Source: Megaleporinus macrocephalus (taxonomy: Eukaryota > Chordata > Actinopteri > Characiformes > Anostomidae). From it: a stretch of DNA of 64,000 bases. The notes under the pieces were generated by a model, which saw nothing but the letters and a program-made list of their open reading frames with translations, was not told the DNA's origin and searched no databases. Shown here in pieces: positions 11,580-24,432 of the stretch. The position numbers and the translations under genes are program-made. The DNA lies in the NCBI GenBank assembly GCA_021613375.1, contig CM038720.1:18747215-18811214 (forward strand), given 5' to 3'. Numbering within the stretch: position 1 is the first letter of the stretch; the number at the start of each line of letters is the position of its first letter.

Positions 11580-13600
11580 CTCGATACATAATTTATTATA
11601 CATTCCTTACTTATTTATAAGTAATAATTTTCTTTTTATGCATTTAAGTAGTACAATATAGTGTTATAACCATAAAAAATATAATACCTGCATTGTTTAT
11701 ATGTATGCTGGTTTGTTTTGGCCCACCACAAACATGTTGGACAAAAAGTTTAGGTGTTTAGCAAAATAAAATGAATAACTTCTAAAGACTAACCTGGATA
11801 TTCAAACAGGAGTGAAAATCTGTGAATGAAAATGAACGGAGGTGGAAAAAACCTGAATGGACATGTGTCCAGCACATTTGTCTACATGTAATCTGCTCTG
11901 GTCACGGAGTGAACATGCCTCGCTGTCCTTCATGCGAGCCCTTCTTCAGCTCTGTTTCTGGTCAAATGTCAGGAAACGTAATCCACCCCTCAAGCACTTT
12001 CATCGCCCGCCGCGGTAACAGACATAGCAACACGGGCAAACAAATGCCAGCGTGACATCACATGCCACTGACTCGCTGACAGCCGTATAACAGTGACCTT
12101 CCTCTCACCACCTTCCACGGCGGTCTGGAGTAGGGTTGGGGGGGTGGAGAGCTGAGCTTGCCGCTTGGATTGTGTGCATGTGTCTGAAAGGCTGTTCTGA
12201 GCACAAAGATATAAAAAGCTTGTCTGAAGTTTCCTCTCGCTAGCTACTGTGCAAGCGGATGTTAACTTCTAAGGCATGCCTGCTCAAAAACTGAGACCAC
12301 GCTTCCTTCAGCTGGCTGAGAGCAGGTAGGGTGATTACATGCTTCTCAGGGTCTTTTTACAGCTCGCAGGCATGAAATGCTGATTAGCAGCATTACAGCG
12401 GCCATATAACGCTAGTAATGCAAAGTGTTGCTGTTTAAAAAGGAGTCGTGTTTTTAAATCAAGGGGTAAATCTCTTCATCAGCTCAAAATCAAAACAGCT
12501 TCTGAGGCTGTTAGCGAGGCTCTGATTTCAGGAAGAGATCTGATTTGGGCAAAGGTCAACAAAGCTGAGCTGTTATATACCTGAGCCATCTATTTCACTT
12601 CTGTTCGACATTGAGTCCGGCTAATTTAAATGAAAGTCAACCCCCGCGCTCTGTATCAGTACGTCACCTGGGCTCAAATAACAGCGAGGCAGGTGAAAAG
12701 TGCTTAGCGTGGAGGAGAAACTAGGCGAGAAACGCTGAGATGGCCAGCTTTCCGGAACATTCAGCTCCCTGGCATTCACCTCGGCTTTGTCACCAGCTGC
12801 AGTTTTCTGCCTGATCGCTCTTGCAAATATTTCAGGCCTGGATTTTCTTTTTCCTTTCTTCTTTCTCTTTGAACATCGAGGGCACAAGTGAGGTAGCAAG
12901 AAGCACGAAAAAAAACAAAAAAACGGACAAGACAGACAGGGCTCTCACCTGACCCCAAACAGATGGAGCGGCTGGACGACACAATGCTGGGTCGAGTCAC
13001 GATAACCACCTTGATACATGTGAAACCACAATATGTTCATGCTAACAGACAGCAGAGATGAAGTGAATGTTTATGGATCATTTCCATAACTAGACGGTAA
13101 GCGCAATATATATTGAGGGGGTTGAATCAACCTCAATATTCGGAAATGCTTAAACACCCTCCCCCGCACAAAGTATAATCCAATCACTAGCTAAGTTAGT
13201 ATCCATCAGTACACATCAAAATTTGATGGCACATTTATTAATGTAGCACCACCGTATCATCACTTCACTTTCAAAAGTAACATTATTATCAATAATTCAG
13301 TAATTGTATGAAATGCAAACATTCTTTGTGAAAACAAGCTGATTTATGAGTGCGAATCAATCAAACATCACTAGCATTTGCTATCACAGCTATTTTACCT
13401 GTAAAGTTCAGTAGCCATAAAATCACAGGCATATTCAACGTTAATGTCTTTACAACATATTTGCCAAAAATCCCATATTAAGTCTCAGTAAACTGTCAAT
13501 CAGTGTAATGATGTATGTGTAACATGTAAACAGTGGTAGCAACAATTAATGTAAAAAAAAAAAGTTGATCTGATGTGATACACACGTGATGGTGTTTTCA
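11580..13600. other. Intergenic with regulatory-like blocks
   Basis: The left part is AT-rich. 11820-13010 has more balanced composition and CpG content, with no recognised exon. The two overlapping minus-strand frames at 12621-13009 (92 and 77 codons) show no domain. Confidence 0.35.
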
Positions 13601-13689
13601 AATTTTTATGCTGTCCATAAATGAGGAAACACAAGCAGGTAAACAAACAAGAGCGGTGACACAATCAACTGGTGTTTCAAGTCAATTCA

Positions 13690-14300
13690 ATTCAATGCCC
13701 TTGTGTCCATCAGCTCTGTCTATAGATCAGCTGGACGATGACTCTGCGCAGGCCAGTCCTCATGGGACCATAAAACCCTCCGGAATCTCGGATAATGTAT
13801 GCATCTCTATTCAAGGCCATGGCAGCGATAATGGAAGTCCACTGCCCTCAATTGTCTTCTCTCCTGCCTGACATATGCAGTGGTCATCTCGGGCCAGGTC
13901 CATAAATTCTCCCTTCACTTAAACAGGGAGCTCTCTCTCAGCAGAAGAAGCTGCAAGCAGCGAGGGCGGACCTTACTAAGACTCTTGTAAGGGACCAGCT
14001 GGCTGGTGGTCGGAGGTTAGCGGGGGTCGTCCGGGTACCCTGTAATTGATAGGCCGACTTGGCTCGGCCAGCCCAGCCAAGTTTATGAGAGTTCCCGATT
14101 TACTAGGGTCGTTTGCACACCGGCGCAGTGTCACCTAGGTCAGGATGGCTACGGAGAGCAGCAGTGGGAATCAATTAGGGGTTGGTTCCGAGCACATGAT
14201 CCATGGCGCTTCCTCAAGAGCACAACATCTGTGCAGTGAGCAGCTCAAGGACAGCTGACCTCTGGCATCTAGGTCAATTTATTTTTCACTCCAGACCGTT
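13690..14300. other. Candidate conserved non-coding element
   Basis: Balanced-composition, repeat-free block with CpGs and motif-like inverted words ('ggccgacttggctcggcc' near 14050). Short frames only. The regulatory interpretation rests on texture alone. Confidence 0.28.
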
Positions 14301-14779
14301 TGAGACTCCGGCTGTAAGATCTCGAGAGAAGCGGGCTGATTTTCGGTTAGCTGATTGCTAAGCGGGATTGCTTTTGATGCTGAGCGATGGAAGCTGATTG
14401 AAGGTTTATTTGATCTTGTGCGCAATATGAGTCTCTGATGTCTCACATCAAATAATGGTTGCTTTGATGATTGCTGCAAACAAGAGAGACCTTCTGTATG
14501 TGGCAATTTATTTTGACATTTTAGTCAGACCCTGAAAATCGTGTCGCAGAGGCCTAGACGTCAACGAATGCACTAGAACCATTCTAACTGTATCAGAGAA
14601 CAATGCCGCCTGTGTGCCGTTCATTTATTGTCTGTGTGCGTATTAAGTGTTTTATGTTTGTACACCAGCCTGTCATCCATCTCAGCGGAGGTATAACTCT
14701 AAACCTATTTGTGCTGTAAAGCTTTACTCTAAATGCCACTACTTATAATGTCAAATGCTACAATAAGCTATAGCCATGC

Positions 14780-15180
14780 AGACTTCTGCAACTAGCCCTT
14801 CCATTTATCACAAAGAGTTATTAGTCATAGCATTATGTATGCTGATGAAGGCGCCTTGTCCGCTAGACATTTATGATGCGTTTATTTTGCTCCTGCCTCC
14901 TTTTACGCTATGCGCGGCTTTGAGAAAGTAATGAGCTGTTGCCGTGTCAATCAGCGGCCCCTTTTAGCGTCACGCTATTATAGCCGATCGGTTTTGTTTT
15001 CCCTCCATTTCTCTTGGTCATTAACTTTCTGTCCTTTTCGCCCGCAAAACGAAATAATCTTTCTCCTCTTCTACCTCCACTCGGTGGCTCTGGCTCAAAA
15101 TTTAATTGCTCTCCACGAAATAGGGGTGAAATGTGAATGTCAAAGACTTAATTGGACAGAGAGAAGAAACTGACAGAAAT
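14780..15180. other. Candidate conserved non-coding element
   Basis: Dense in transcription-factor-like words: 'gccccttttagcg', 'tcaatcagcgg', 'atttatgatgcgtttatttt' near 14869 and 'aatttaattgctc' near 15099. Composition differs sharply from the AT-rich flanks. An 87-codon plus frame is present but has no domain. Confidence 0.35.
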
Positions 15181-15344
15181 AGCCAAAAAAACTGGAGACA
15201 TTACTAAATTTTTTTTCCGATGTAACTCATCACGCTCGTACTTAAAATGTTAATTAGACAGCAAACACACGCTTGCGTATAGCCTCTCATGAGTACTTTA
15301 GCCTGATTAAGTTTTTTGCCAACACAGGCCTCTCACTGGAATAA

Positions 15345-15407
15345 CAACTACTACTACTATTACTAATAATATTAATAATTATAATAATAATAACAGTAAT
15401 AATAAAA
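15345..15407. repeat. Imperfect (ATT/AAT)n microsatellite
   Basis: Run of ACT then AAT/ATT trinucleotides with interruptions. Confidence 0.8.
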
Positions 15408-15599
15408 CGATGGCAGCAGTTTTACAATAAGACAACCTTCGTATAAGGTTCTGGGATGCTTTAAAAAGTATCAAAAAACAAGCTGTTATAACTTTTGGGT
15501 GCACATTCCCATATATCGTTAAACCTTATGACATATTTATATGATGTATCATCATATTCAGATGATGTAATACTCCTAGAGGAAAAAGGAATTCCACTA

Positions 15600-15915
15600 T
15601 TTTTCCAAACTGTACATATCTAAAAGTTTAAGGTTTAGATTTAGAGTGATGCCCCATTGTAAAGAAGGGTACCAGCTCAGTAGTGGAGAGAGGAAGCAGA
15701 GATTTAAAGTGTTCAATGTTTCTAAAATCTACACCATAGAAATGTATTATATTAATTTAACAACATTTTACTATCATTAACATTCCATACCCCACTCTAA
15801 AGAGACATTCAGGTTCACTGGTGGTTTTGATAGTAAATTTAATGTCTATATTTGGGTTCCAATCACCACCACTGTACAGAGATCTGAGTCTGTAATTTTC
15901 TATATCATAACCAAG
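15600..15915. repeat. Dispersed repeat (family C), partial copy
   Basis: Shares 'ggttcc(a/c)(a/t)atcaccacca', 'agagatctga' and the upstream 'actggtgg' word with the right half of the copy at 32886-33360. No coding capacity. Confidence 0.45.
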
Positions 15916-15924
15916 AACACTTAA

Positions 15925-16260
15925 AGAACCTGTTGCATGGTTTAAATGTTTATTTTTAGGTGAATGGGCTTCTGTTATTGTTACTGTAGTTACGGTACTA
16001 CATAGAACGATACTTAATTCTTAAAAAATTATGTTCTTTTAGTACAGTTCATGGGAATGGGTTAAGTATTTGCATATTTAAATGACTCTTTTCATGTTGG
16101 AATGGTTTTGTGTGTTGTATGTGGTTCTGTGTAGCACCAAAAGGGTCCTTCTGTTGTTAGAATTTTATCCTGAAAAAAGAACCATTTAAGCACGAAATGG
16201 TTCCCTGAGTGGTCATGGTTATACAGAACCACTGTATTTACAAAAGAACCCTTGACAGGT
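15925..16260. mobile_element. Small DNA element (family A), degraded copy
   Basis: Carries the landmarks 'aaagaacctgtt', 'tggttctgtgtagcaccaaa', 'agggtcc', 'aaaaagaaccatttaagca' and 'aaaagaaccctt' of the element seen at 6240-6700. Termini are eroded. Confidence 0.5.
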
Positions 16261-16455
16261 TTCTGATTAACTCAATCACTCCACTACTCCACAGGAAGAA
16301 CTACACAGCCAACATCACATCACACAATGGGAGTGACTGCCGTTCAAGGATTGATCTGTTACAGGATCAAATCAGATTAGTTCCTTGTTCTCCAATCCAG
16401 CATTGTTATATCTGTCCAGTACTGATATCCACTGATACTAGAATGCCACCTCTAA

Positions 16456-16500
16456 TAATAATAATAACAACAACAACAACAACAAATAATAATAATAATG
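16456..16500. repeat. (AAT)n/(AAC)n microsatellite
   Basis: AAT, then AAC, then AAT trinucleotide runs totalling about 45 bp. Confidence 0.9.
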
Positions 16501-17054
16501 AATATCATTATAATAAACTTCTAATCAAAACATATTTTGTCCAGCTGAAAGGCTATAAACGGTACAGCAGTAAATAAATCTGTGCTCTAATGTACTCCAA
16601 CGTTGTGTCTGTGTTTACAAGGACAGAACAAATAACAGGCTGACAGCAGTGTCCTTCACCAGCAGAGATGCAAAGTGCTCAGAGCGCAGGAGTGAAGCTC
16701 CTCTGCAGTCAGCGCACAGTTAAGCACATTATCTAGCCCAAAGCACCATCCTCCAGGTGCCCGGAGCGGGCACGCTATGTCACCCCGATATGCTGGTCAG
16801 TGGATGGGATTGAGCTGAGCGTTCTCTGGCAGGTGTTTTAGTGTGAAAGTGTGACCGGATTGGCCTTCCTCCACGGTTGCTTCACAATAAAAAAAAATAA
16901 AAAAGCACTTGGGCTGCACTGATAATAAAGACCATGATGATTCAGCACTCCTGCTGTGAATATACGGCATTAAGCAGCAGCCTATTAGCAAATATTTACA
17001 CTGAAATTTACTGATAGCGCATGCCTTTTCCAATAACTATAAAGAAAAGACTCA

Positions 17055-17420
17055 CTAAGAGGTTTTAGCCGGATGGTAGAAACCAGACGTCCACCTTTAA
17101 ACGCTCCCTCAAAGATTTTCATGAAATGGTCATGAATAGACTGCCTAATGTTTTAAAGGTTGAGATATATTTAAGATGAGGGTTTACCCTGAACTTGTTG
17201 TTTAAAATGTATTCATGCTGAAGAGGTATATGTCAGCAAAAAAAACCCTCCAAAGTCAGGCTTTTCCAGATGTTCTGCTAATTACCACAATCAACATTTC
17301 ATAAAAATACACATGTAGGTTTTGATAGGGAATAAAATGGATTTATTAAAGTTGTACACATGGCAACCATAGGCACATATTTCATTTCACTGTTGTGGGA
17401 GGGTTTCAAGAGCAATTCCT
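17055..17420. repeat. Dispersed repeat (family C), partial copy
   Basis: Matches 32995-33110 over 'gaaaccagacg(t/a)ccacct', 'gctccctc', 'atggtcatgaat' and 'ctgcctaatg'. This is the left half of the family, whereas 15600-15915 is the right half. Downstream sequence to 17420 is ambiguous. Confidence 0.5.
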
Positions 17421-20080
17421 GAAGGGGGACACTAAATAGGGTTGAGAGCTATGGTTTAAAGATAGTTAGCCAGTGGACCCAACCACTGAGGCATCTGAAA
17501 ACAATTGTTTTGTGTCTATAGTTAGCATTAGCAAATTATTTAATTGAGCATTATTGCATTATTTAAAATGATGTAGTTATGTATACAGTCATATATTGAG
17601 TGGGACCACTCTCTGTTCCTCCCTGAAAGTGGAAGGTCAGGATCCCCATGCCCCCAATGTAATGTTCACGTATGATGGCCTATGATTGTTTACATCTCGA
17701 AAACTGAATTATAAAGAAGGATTGAAAAATACGCCAGTAAAGAAATATTCCAGCATTCTTTTAAACCTAATCTGCTGTATCTGTTTTATACCACAGACAG
17801 TCATTTTAATGTTTCCTTGTATTTAGACTAGAAACTCCCTCTTAATAGAAGCCAGCTGCTAAATTTTATGAGTAAACATTTGAAACACGGGAAAATATAT
17901 ACTAAATTCAAAACAATATTACACACTAACAAGAAAGATCTTGGGATGAAATCCGACACAAGTATTGTTCCACCAAAGCTGGTCTTGTAAGGGCTGTATT
18001 GCGCTTTTGGACGGAGTAACACGGAGCAACACAGTAAAACGTTACTTTTGCTTTACTTAAGGGTTTTTGGTTTACAAGCACGATAAGGGTGTTAAAAACT
18101 AGTAATAAATCATATATATGTAAAAACAGGTATATATACTGGCATTATTGTCTATGATCAATGATAATACAGAACAGGCAGATCAAATACAGAGAAATGC
18201 TAACAGATACGATGTGGAAACATGTACTGTACGTTTCTGTTTATCTAGAATTAAACATCTGGTGCTACGTCAGGGAGCCTGTATCTGTTTTATTTTTCAT
18301 TTCACTCATATGTATGAGAACTCAACCCCTTAAACCCGCTGCAAATACCCTTCTGCCTCAACTCACGTCCTTCATTAAGCCACTGGAATCACTGATGTAC
18401 GGTTATGTGGTTGTCCGGCAGTAATTACAGCATGTAAAGCCTGAAATCCCGGGATGACACAGAATCCACACGGCAGTGATGTCATCCGCCTGGCATTGAG
18501 TCCCTCAGTGATCCTGACGCGAACCTTATTGATGTGTTCGCCGTGCCCTTAAGGTGAGGCACAACAAGCTTAAGTGCAAAATAATCTATGCACCCCCTGC
18601 CCACCTCGGCACTGCGCAAGGCCCTTTGTACAGTGCTCTATCTGAGTATTTCGGAGTGAACTGGGGTGAACTAGCCTTTTACAAGCTCGTAAATGTATTT
18701 TATTGAAAAGTTTACCTTTCAAATAAAACATTTTGGAAGCGCAGCTGTTCTTTCAGAGAGGAAGGGGATGGTTCCTCAAGGGAGTTTAAGTGCATCGTAT
18801 GATTGGTCATGATAGTAAAAGCATAATCTAAATATGTGAAACTTTATACTTACATTTGTTTGTTTTTTCACCATATACTTTTAAAAGATTTTGTTGAAAG
18901 TGAAACTGAGTTGGTCATGAATTCAATTTGTAATTAAGAAAATGCTCCCCCATGTTTTTAAGTTTTAGTCTTTGGGCTAAGCCTTATTTTAGCCGCACCC
19001 TTTCATTTCAGCGCCCATTTTTTTGAAGTAAATGTGACTTAAAGTCTGAAAATGAGTGTGAACCCTTAATAACTCTCACAGATTTTCAGCAATCAAAAAC
19101 TTTATATGTGTTTACATGAAAAACATAATGATTTATATGTGTACAGCTGTTCAAAGCAGTGTCTGCTGGTCGTGCATTGCCTGGAGTTCCGACAATGTTT
19201 AAAATCTAGATGGATGGCCTCACGTGCAAAAACAGAATGGACAAGATGGAGGAGATTGTACTCAGCTAGTTTAGATGATATTATGAGAAAAAACAACATC
19301 ACAATATATGCAGCACATGATCCTGATGTTATTGTGTCATCAAGAGCGATTTGTAACTGTGAGACTAATCTCAGCAGCAGACATAAGAAATACCTTCTCG
19401 TCCAGACGCACGTCTACCCAAGAAAACAAAAACATACAAAAGTATTGATCTCGGTACCAAGGATCGCCACTTAAGGTGGAAAAATCAGCAAACAAAAGCA
19501 AACTTCAGCTCCTGCAGTTTCGTCTTGACTGCAAATGAAGGCCCGAAGCCATTTTCACCGACTTTTTTTAAGTCAATTTTTTTGCATCTTCACCCTCATA
19601 ATGTGTGACACTTGATAAAAGCTCCTTGTGGTTTCTCGGTTAAACTGTTTTTGAGCAACTGAAAACGACAGAAACCACAGAGGCTTGGAGAGAGTGTGAT
19701 AGCGCTTCCTAAGTGAAAACTCACTTCTGGCCCTCCAGCTGCAGTTCACACCATAGCAATGCAGTGAGATGTCATTTGCAAACAACTGATGTCAATATCG
19801 ATAACAACCATATATATAATACCAATTCCAATAACAACCACTGCTAAAACATTTGGGTAGTATTTTGATTGTTTAGATGGTGACCAATTGTGTTTAATCA
19901 CTAGTTTTAATAAAATGAACATGACTAAGGTGTAGGATCATTCAAAGCCAATGATTTTCAGATGAAAGTCCCCAATGTTTTTAACTTTGAACCAGTTCAT
20001 TTAAAGATACATGGTTTGTAAGTGACACCAGGATATACTTTACAGTCTTTCCATAAAATTCCGTCCTCAGTTCCAGCTAA
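17421..20080. other. Intergenic, no recognised gene
   Basis: Predominantly AT-rich. 18400-18700 is more balanced and may be regulatory. A 122-codon plus frame at 19106-19474 overlaps a minus frame and has no recognisable domain, signal peptide or flanking splice logic, so I do not call it a gene. Confidence 0.4.
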
Positions 20081-20640
20081 GCTCTCTTGCCCTCTACCAG
20101 GTAAATTATGTGGCACTATATTTCCCATAGCGGTGGCCCGTCAGTGCACTTAAATTACACGCTGTTTAATGCACTCTTGTCAAATGTAATATTTTCAGCC
20201 ACCATTAGCACATTCGCTCGCCGCTATCCATTCCACTTGCGACTTCGCCAATTAATCAGAGCGCCTCGTTATTTTAGGAGACATCAAAAGAGATGAGAGC
20301 AGTTTTTTCGAGTGGATGGGACGGCTATAAATTTGCTCCCGCTGCCGCGCCCTGACACATTTGTCAAAACTTTCTCCTTTTAGCAACAGGAAATTAGCAG
20401 GAGAAAGTGGAGGAAACTATTTACAATTTGAAAGCTAACATTTGTACAGTAATTAATGAAGGTCTTATGAAAAGCGCTCCCCTGGGAGGTAGGCAAGGAA
20501 TATTTATGACACAGTAGGCCAGGCATGGGCGGAGATCGGCCCATTTATCTAGCCGCAGTACAGAGTAACGACTTCAGATCGCACGGCGCTGCTTAATAAG
20601 GTAAAGAATAATCAACTGCAAACCTTCATTTATTTACTTC
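20080..20640. other. Candidate conserved non-coding element
   Basis: A sharply bounded block of balanced composition with multiple homeodomain-like cores ('cgccaattaatcagagcg' near 20246, 'acagtaattaatgaagg' near 20446, 'aattacacgctgtttaatg' near 20153), CpGs and no repeats. Only chance frames are present. Conservation not tested. Confidence 0.35.
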
Positions 20641-22715
20641 TTGACCTACTTGCTCATTAACCCCAGCCTGGTGACTGTAGGTGGCAGGATTACGAATTTG
20701 AACATCTGTCACTCAAGAGTGACGCACACACGTCAGGTTTGAAAACAGTCTGATGAAATTCGTCATCACTTCTCCTGAGTTTTTCCTCCACTAACTCACC
20801 AACAAGCGATTTCCTCACTCCGGGTTTATTTACAGAGCGTTTCAGCACGACGATCTCCAAAGTTGAGTGCCTTTTCAATGAGCTAAATATTTAATGAAGC
20901 CCTAAAATATGTGGCTTTTGGCATTTCATTTGAGTCAGTGGAGCTGGTCTATGTAGATTAGCGCAAGTACTGCTGAGGGACAGATTCCAGAGAGCGGGGG
21001 GAGTTCTTTTCTCTGATCCCCCATGTTCTGTCAGAACTGTTACACACTGTGGGACAGCCTCATTGAGAAAAAACTCAAGTTTTTTTGCCCAAGTGCACAC
21101 TGTATATGCTTAAGTACATCAATACTATATTTGCTGTGTATGGACAATACTAGAGCACCTTCTGTAAATCCCATATTCCTACTGCATTGCAAGGTGTGAT
21201 TTACACAGTTGTTTGTAATACTGAGCATGAATTTGTATAATTGCTCTTAAGTGGTTATGCTTAAATGCATAAAACAAGAGTATATGACTTTATAAAGTCT
21301 GCTTCCATAACACAGTATAAGAACACTGCATGCACTAATGTTACAGGTCATTATGCAAAGACATTACAGGCTTTTAAAGAAGTGAGACAACTACATCTAA
21401 CTTTTAATGCAGGAGATAAGAAGCGAGCACAGCCAGCTTGAAGCCATTGCTAACGTAAGCTGTACTCCTAAACTGTAGTTTACTGTTGTTATTTACTGGC
21501 TGATATAAAGCAGCTCTCTGTGCTGCTAACCATTTAACTTTTCATTGCTAACAGTTTCGCACTCGTACACAGCTATAAATATATGTATAAATAAATAAAT
21601 ACATAAATAAATAAATAATATTTTATATTTAGGAATTTGAAGCAGTGCCCGGTCTGCCAAAAATCTAAATCACTAATGTCCTGAAAGTGATTATACCCAA
21701 CAAATGTTGACCTGGATATATGTCTGTACCTACTAATACAGGATTGATAGGAAGTGTTAGAGAAGTGTCTGCTTCGCATGTTTTTATTATTCAGTGTAAA
21801 TGCAGTCGTTATGATAGAAGAACAGAAAAACAGCTATTAAATGTACAAACTAACCCTAAAAGTTCAAACCTTATTTTAAAAAGTCATATCCAAAAGGCAG
21901 CAGGGATTCGCAGGCTTAATGGAATCACCTGCCAACTACAACGAAGCAACTCAGCCTCCCCACCACTTACATAATACTTCAAAGCGGCAGAGGAGGGCAA
22001 GCGGCTATGCAAGTCAAGCAGAGAACACAGCTTAAGTGCAGTTCGGTGTCAGACAAGCTTTTGGAGTGTTCGCTGTAGCTTAATCTGCAGTGTCGTTACA
22101 TGAGAGTGGAGAGGGATCCTAAGCCTCATGTGAGCACATGCATAAGCTATTCATGGCCACTGATCTGGCATTTCTAACGGTTTAAAGTGGGAGAACTGGA
22201 GCTTCTTACATCAGATTGAATTAATGCCACTAACTACAGGGCCATCACGATAACTAGACTAAATTTCATGACCTGGAATTTAAATTTAAACCAATTAAAA
22301 TGTACTTTCTTGATGAATAGACAGTGATTTGTTGGGACTGTGCATCATGACAATGTATTTTTTAAATACTCTTACTTACAAAGTATGTGCTGTATATACA
22401 GAGCACAGTGCAAAAGTCAAAATAGCCCCTCATATATGCAATTTCTAGACAAATTGACCATAAAGTCAACTCAACAAGTTAATGTATTTTAAATTTAGAT
22501 ATAAAATAATCTACTTCCCCAAGAAAGGGAAAGAAATTTCCAAAACTGGGGTTTAAAAGAGCAGCCAGTGGAAAAACCTGTCCCCTTAAAATAACCAGCA
22601 CCTAATTTTTCAAAATAACTACATTTTTACTACATGTCTATGTATCATTTTGCAGATATATCTTCTGAAGTTAGCATGCTAACCAGCTAGCCCTGGCCCA
22701 TTCTGTCTCATCATA
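20641..22715. other. Intergenic, no recognised gene
   Basis: Mixed AT-rich sequence with an (AAAT)n run at 21584-21620. Several short overlapping frames, none with a motif. 22395-22415 contains 'gcacagtgcaaaagtca', reminiscent of a Tc1-type terminal repeat but without a partner. Confidence 0.4.
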
Positions 22716-22920
22716 TCACTGAAGAGGTGCATCAGTCCAACATGAGAGAATGAGGAAGTAGATCTGCCCCACAGTGAATTCAAACCTTTTGTCAATCATG
22801 TTGAAGGTGCAGCTCCTGGTTATGTTAAGGACAGGTAGCCAATAAAGAGAACAGTGAACGAAAGCTCCTGGTAAATGAACATGCTGCAAAAACAAACAAA
22901 CAGAAGAAGTTATATAAATA
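22716..22920 (-). repeat. Dispersed repeat (family T), divergent copy
   Basis: Read on the minus strand it shares 'ttattggcta', 'ctgtccttaa' and 'accttcaacatgattgacaa' with the plus-strand copy near 39600-39690. Both preserve the peptide word TFNMIDKR in an open frame (82 codons here). The reading frame may derive from a mobile element, or be a chance frame in a recent repeat family. Confidence 0.6.
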
Positions 22921-23439
22921 GAAGAAGCTGAACTAGGGTTAACATTTACTCTGCTTTTCACCACTCTGGAGTGGGAACCAAGACTGAAGGTTGGATGTGT
23001 GTCTGCAGATTTTTTTAGAAAACTTGATTAATCGTGATCATAATAACAGATTACTTTACCACTCTATAAATAAGTGACCATACTAGGTAATTATCATGCC
23101 ATTCATTTAACAGCAGTGTTTAGTAGAGACCCCAGGCCACTGCTGTTCTAATCAAGAAAATCAACCTTACATGAGTTTCACCCTCTGTGACTGACAGCAT
23201 CACACTTCAGATTCACCTAAAAGAAACGGGATACTCTTTCTGCTCCAGCAAAATGAAACTGCAGTTTAAAGAACGTGTTTGATTAAAGTTATCTGTGCAG
23301 GTAATCCCTGCAGTGGTCCTATTAAACAGTAATCAAGGCATTCGCTTCTTTGAGCAAAGCCGATCCCGTCAAACATGGACCTTAATAAGCCAGTTACAGA
23401 CTGTCTGCTCATGGAGACGTCCTAAGGCTGGTGGCATTA

Positions 23440-23720
23440 GGCTGCTCAGCAGGACATTTCAATATAATCACGGTCCAATTATTATTAAAACCTGCCATTC
23501 ATGAGCTCAAATGCAGCAGCGGCATGTTCAGAAATTTCCAATTGAGTGCCACGTAATTTCTCATTCAGTGCTTCCCATTAGTTAATGAAATATAGTCATT
23601 TGGAGCTTATTATGTTAAACAGGCAATCTGGCCGATTGGACTCCAAGCAAGCTGGCATATGCCTGCCCTTGATAACTAACACATGTTTGTCTTCGCATTG
23701 GTAAGATTGGTTGAGTCTCG
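23440..23720. other. Candidate conserved non-coding element
   Basis: Homeodomain- and POU-like words are packed together: 'ccaattattattaaaacc' near 23475, 'cattagttaatgaaatat' near 23576 and 'tggagcttattatgttaaac' near 23601. The composition is uniform and no repeat is present. Among the blocks in the window, this one most resembles a deeply conserved vertebrate regulatory element. Confidence 0.4.
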
Positions 23721-23781
23721 TTGTGTTGGCAAGGCTGGCTATTTAATAGATTGGTGGTGGGATTTATTATTGTTATTATTA

Positions 23782-24110
23782 TTTGTATTTTTTGCTAGCT
23801 TGCTAATTCTTCAACTAAATTAGGCCATGCTATGTCGCAAATGCTAGCTAGCACTACAGATCTATTTATTCGCCTGTAGATAAATGGCTAGCAGTCATAA
23901 GGATCAATACATCTGTTGTAAACATGTCTTCTCGCCTACAGTGGTACCTTAGTCATCTCTAAAGGAAGATCTTCCTGGTATAAAGTCTATTTATATTTTT
24001 TGCTAGCTAATTCTTCAACTGAATTAGGCTAATGTTATGCCAATAATGCTAGCTACCATTACAGATGTAGTCATTAGCCTGTAGATAAAAGAGTAACCGT
24101 CATAGGTAAT
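23782..24110 (+). repeat. Local direct duplication (about 120 bp, 208-bp offset)
   Basis: 23782-23905 and 23990-24110 share 'tattttttgctagct', 'aattcttcaact', 'aattaggc', 'aatgctagcta', 'ttacagat' and 'gcctgtagataaa' in the same order. The spacer between them is not duplicated. Confidence 0.7.
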
Positions 24111-24239
24111 GGTTGTGTGGTTTGCACAGTGCATGCTGGGTACTGTAGTCTATCAAATGAGTAAGTCTGAGGAATACAGTGCTGCACTACATAACATTAC
24201 ATAACATAAAAAATAACACTAACGACTACTTTTGGCCCC

Positions 24240-24432
24240 TCTTATAGTTCTAAAGAGGGCTCCTTGGAGCAATGCCACAGAAGAACAACTACTGGTTCCC
24301 TGTGGAACCATCAAATTGAGTGGTTTCAAATGAATTACTTAAAAGGATCATCCACATAAATGTTCATTAGGTGAACCAAAAGTGATTGTTCTACGGTATC
24401 GCTCCAAGGAACCCTGTTTGGCTGAGTGTGCC
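24240..24432. mobile_element. Small palindromic DNA element (family B)
   Basis: The left arm 'gagggctccttggagcaatg' is roughly inverted in the right arm 'atcgctccaaggaaccctg'. Total size is about 190 bp with no coding capacity. Related left-arm sequence occurs at 54130-54180 ('ggagcgatgccatagaag') and, inverted, at 26650-26705. Confidence 0.6.

Noticed and set aside
16209..16577. 122-codon plus frame
   Set aside because: Runs through a family A repeat and an AAT/AAC microsatellite.
19106..19474. 122-codon plus frame as a small gene
   Set aside because: No domain, overlaps a minus frame, AT-rich context and no promoter or splice evidence.
22395..22415. Single Tc1-like terminal repeat ('gcacagtgcaaaagtca')
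   Set aside because: No partner end or internal transposon sequence found nearby.
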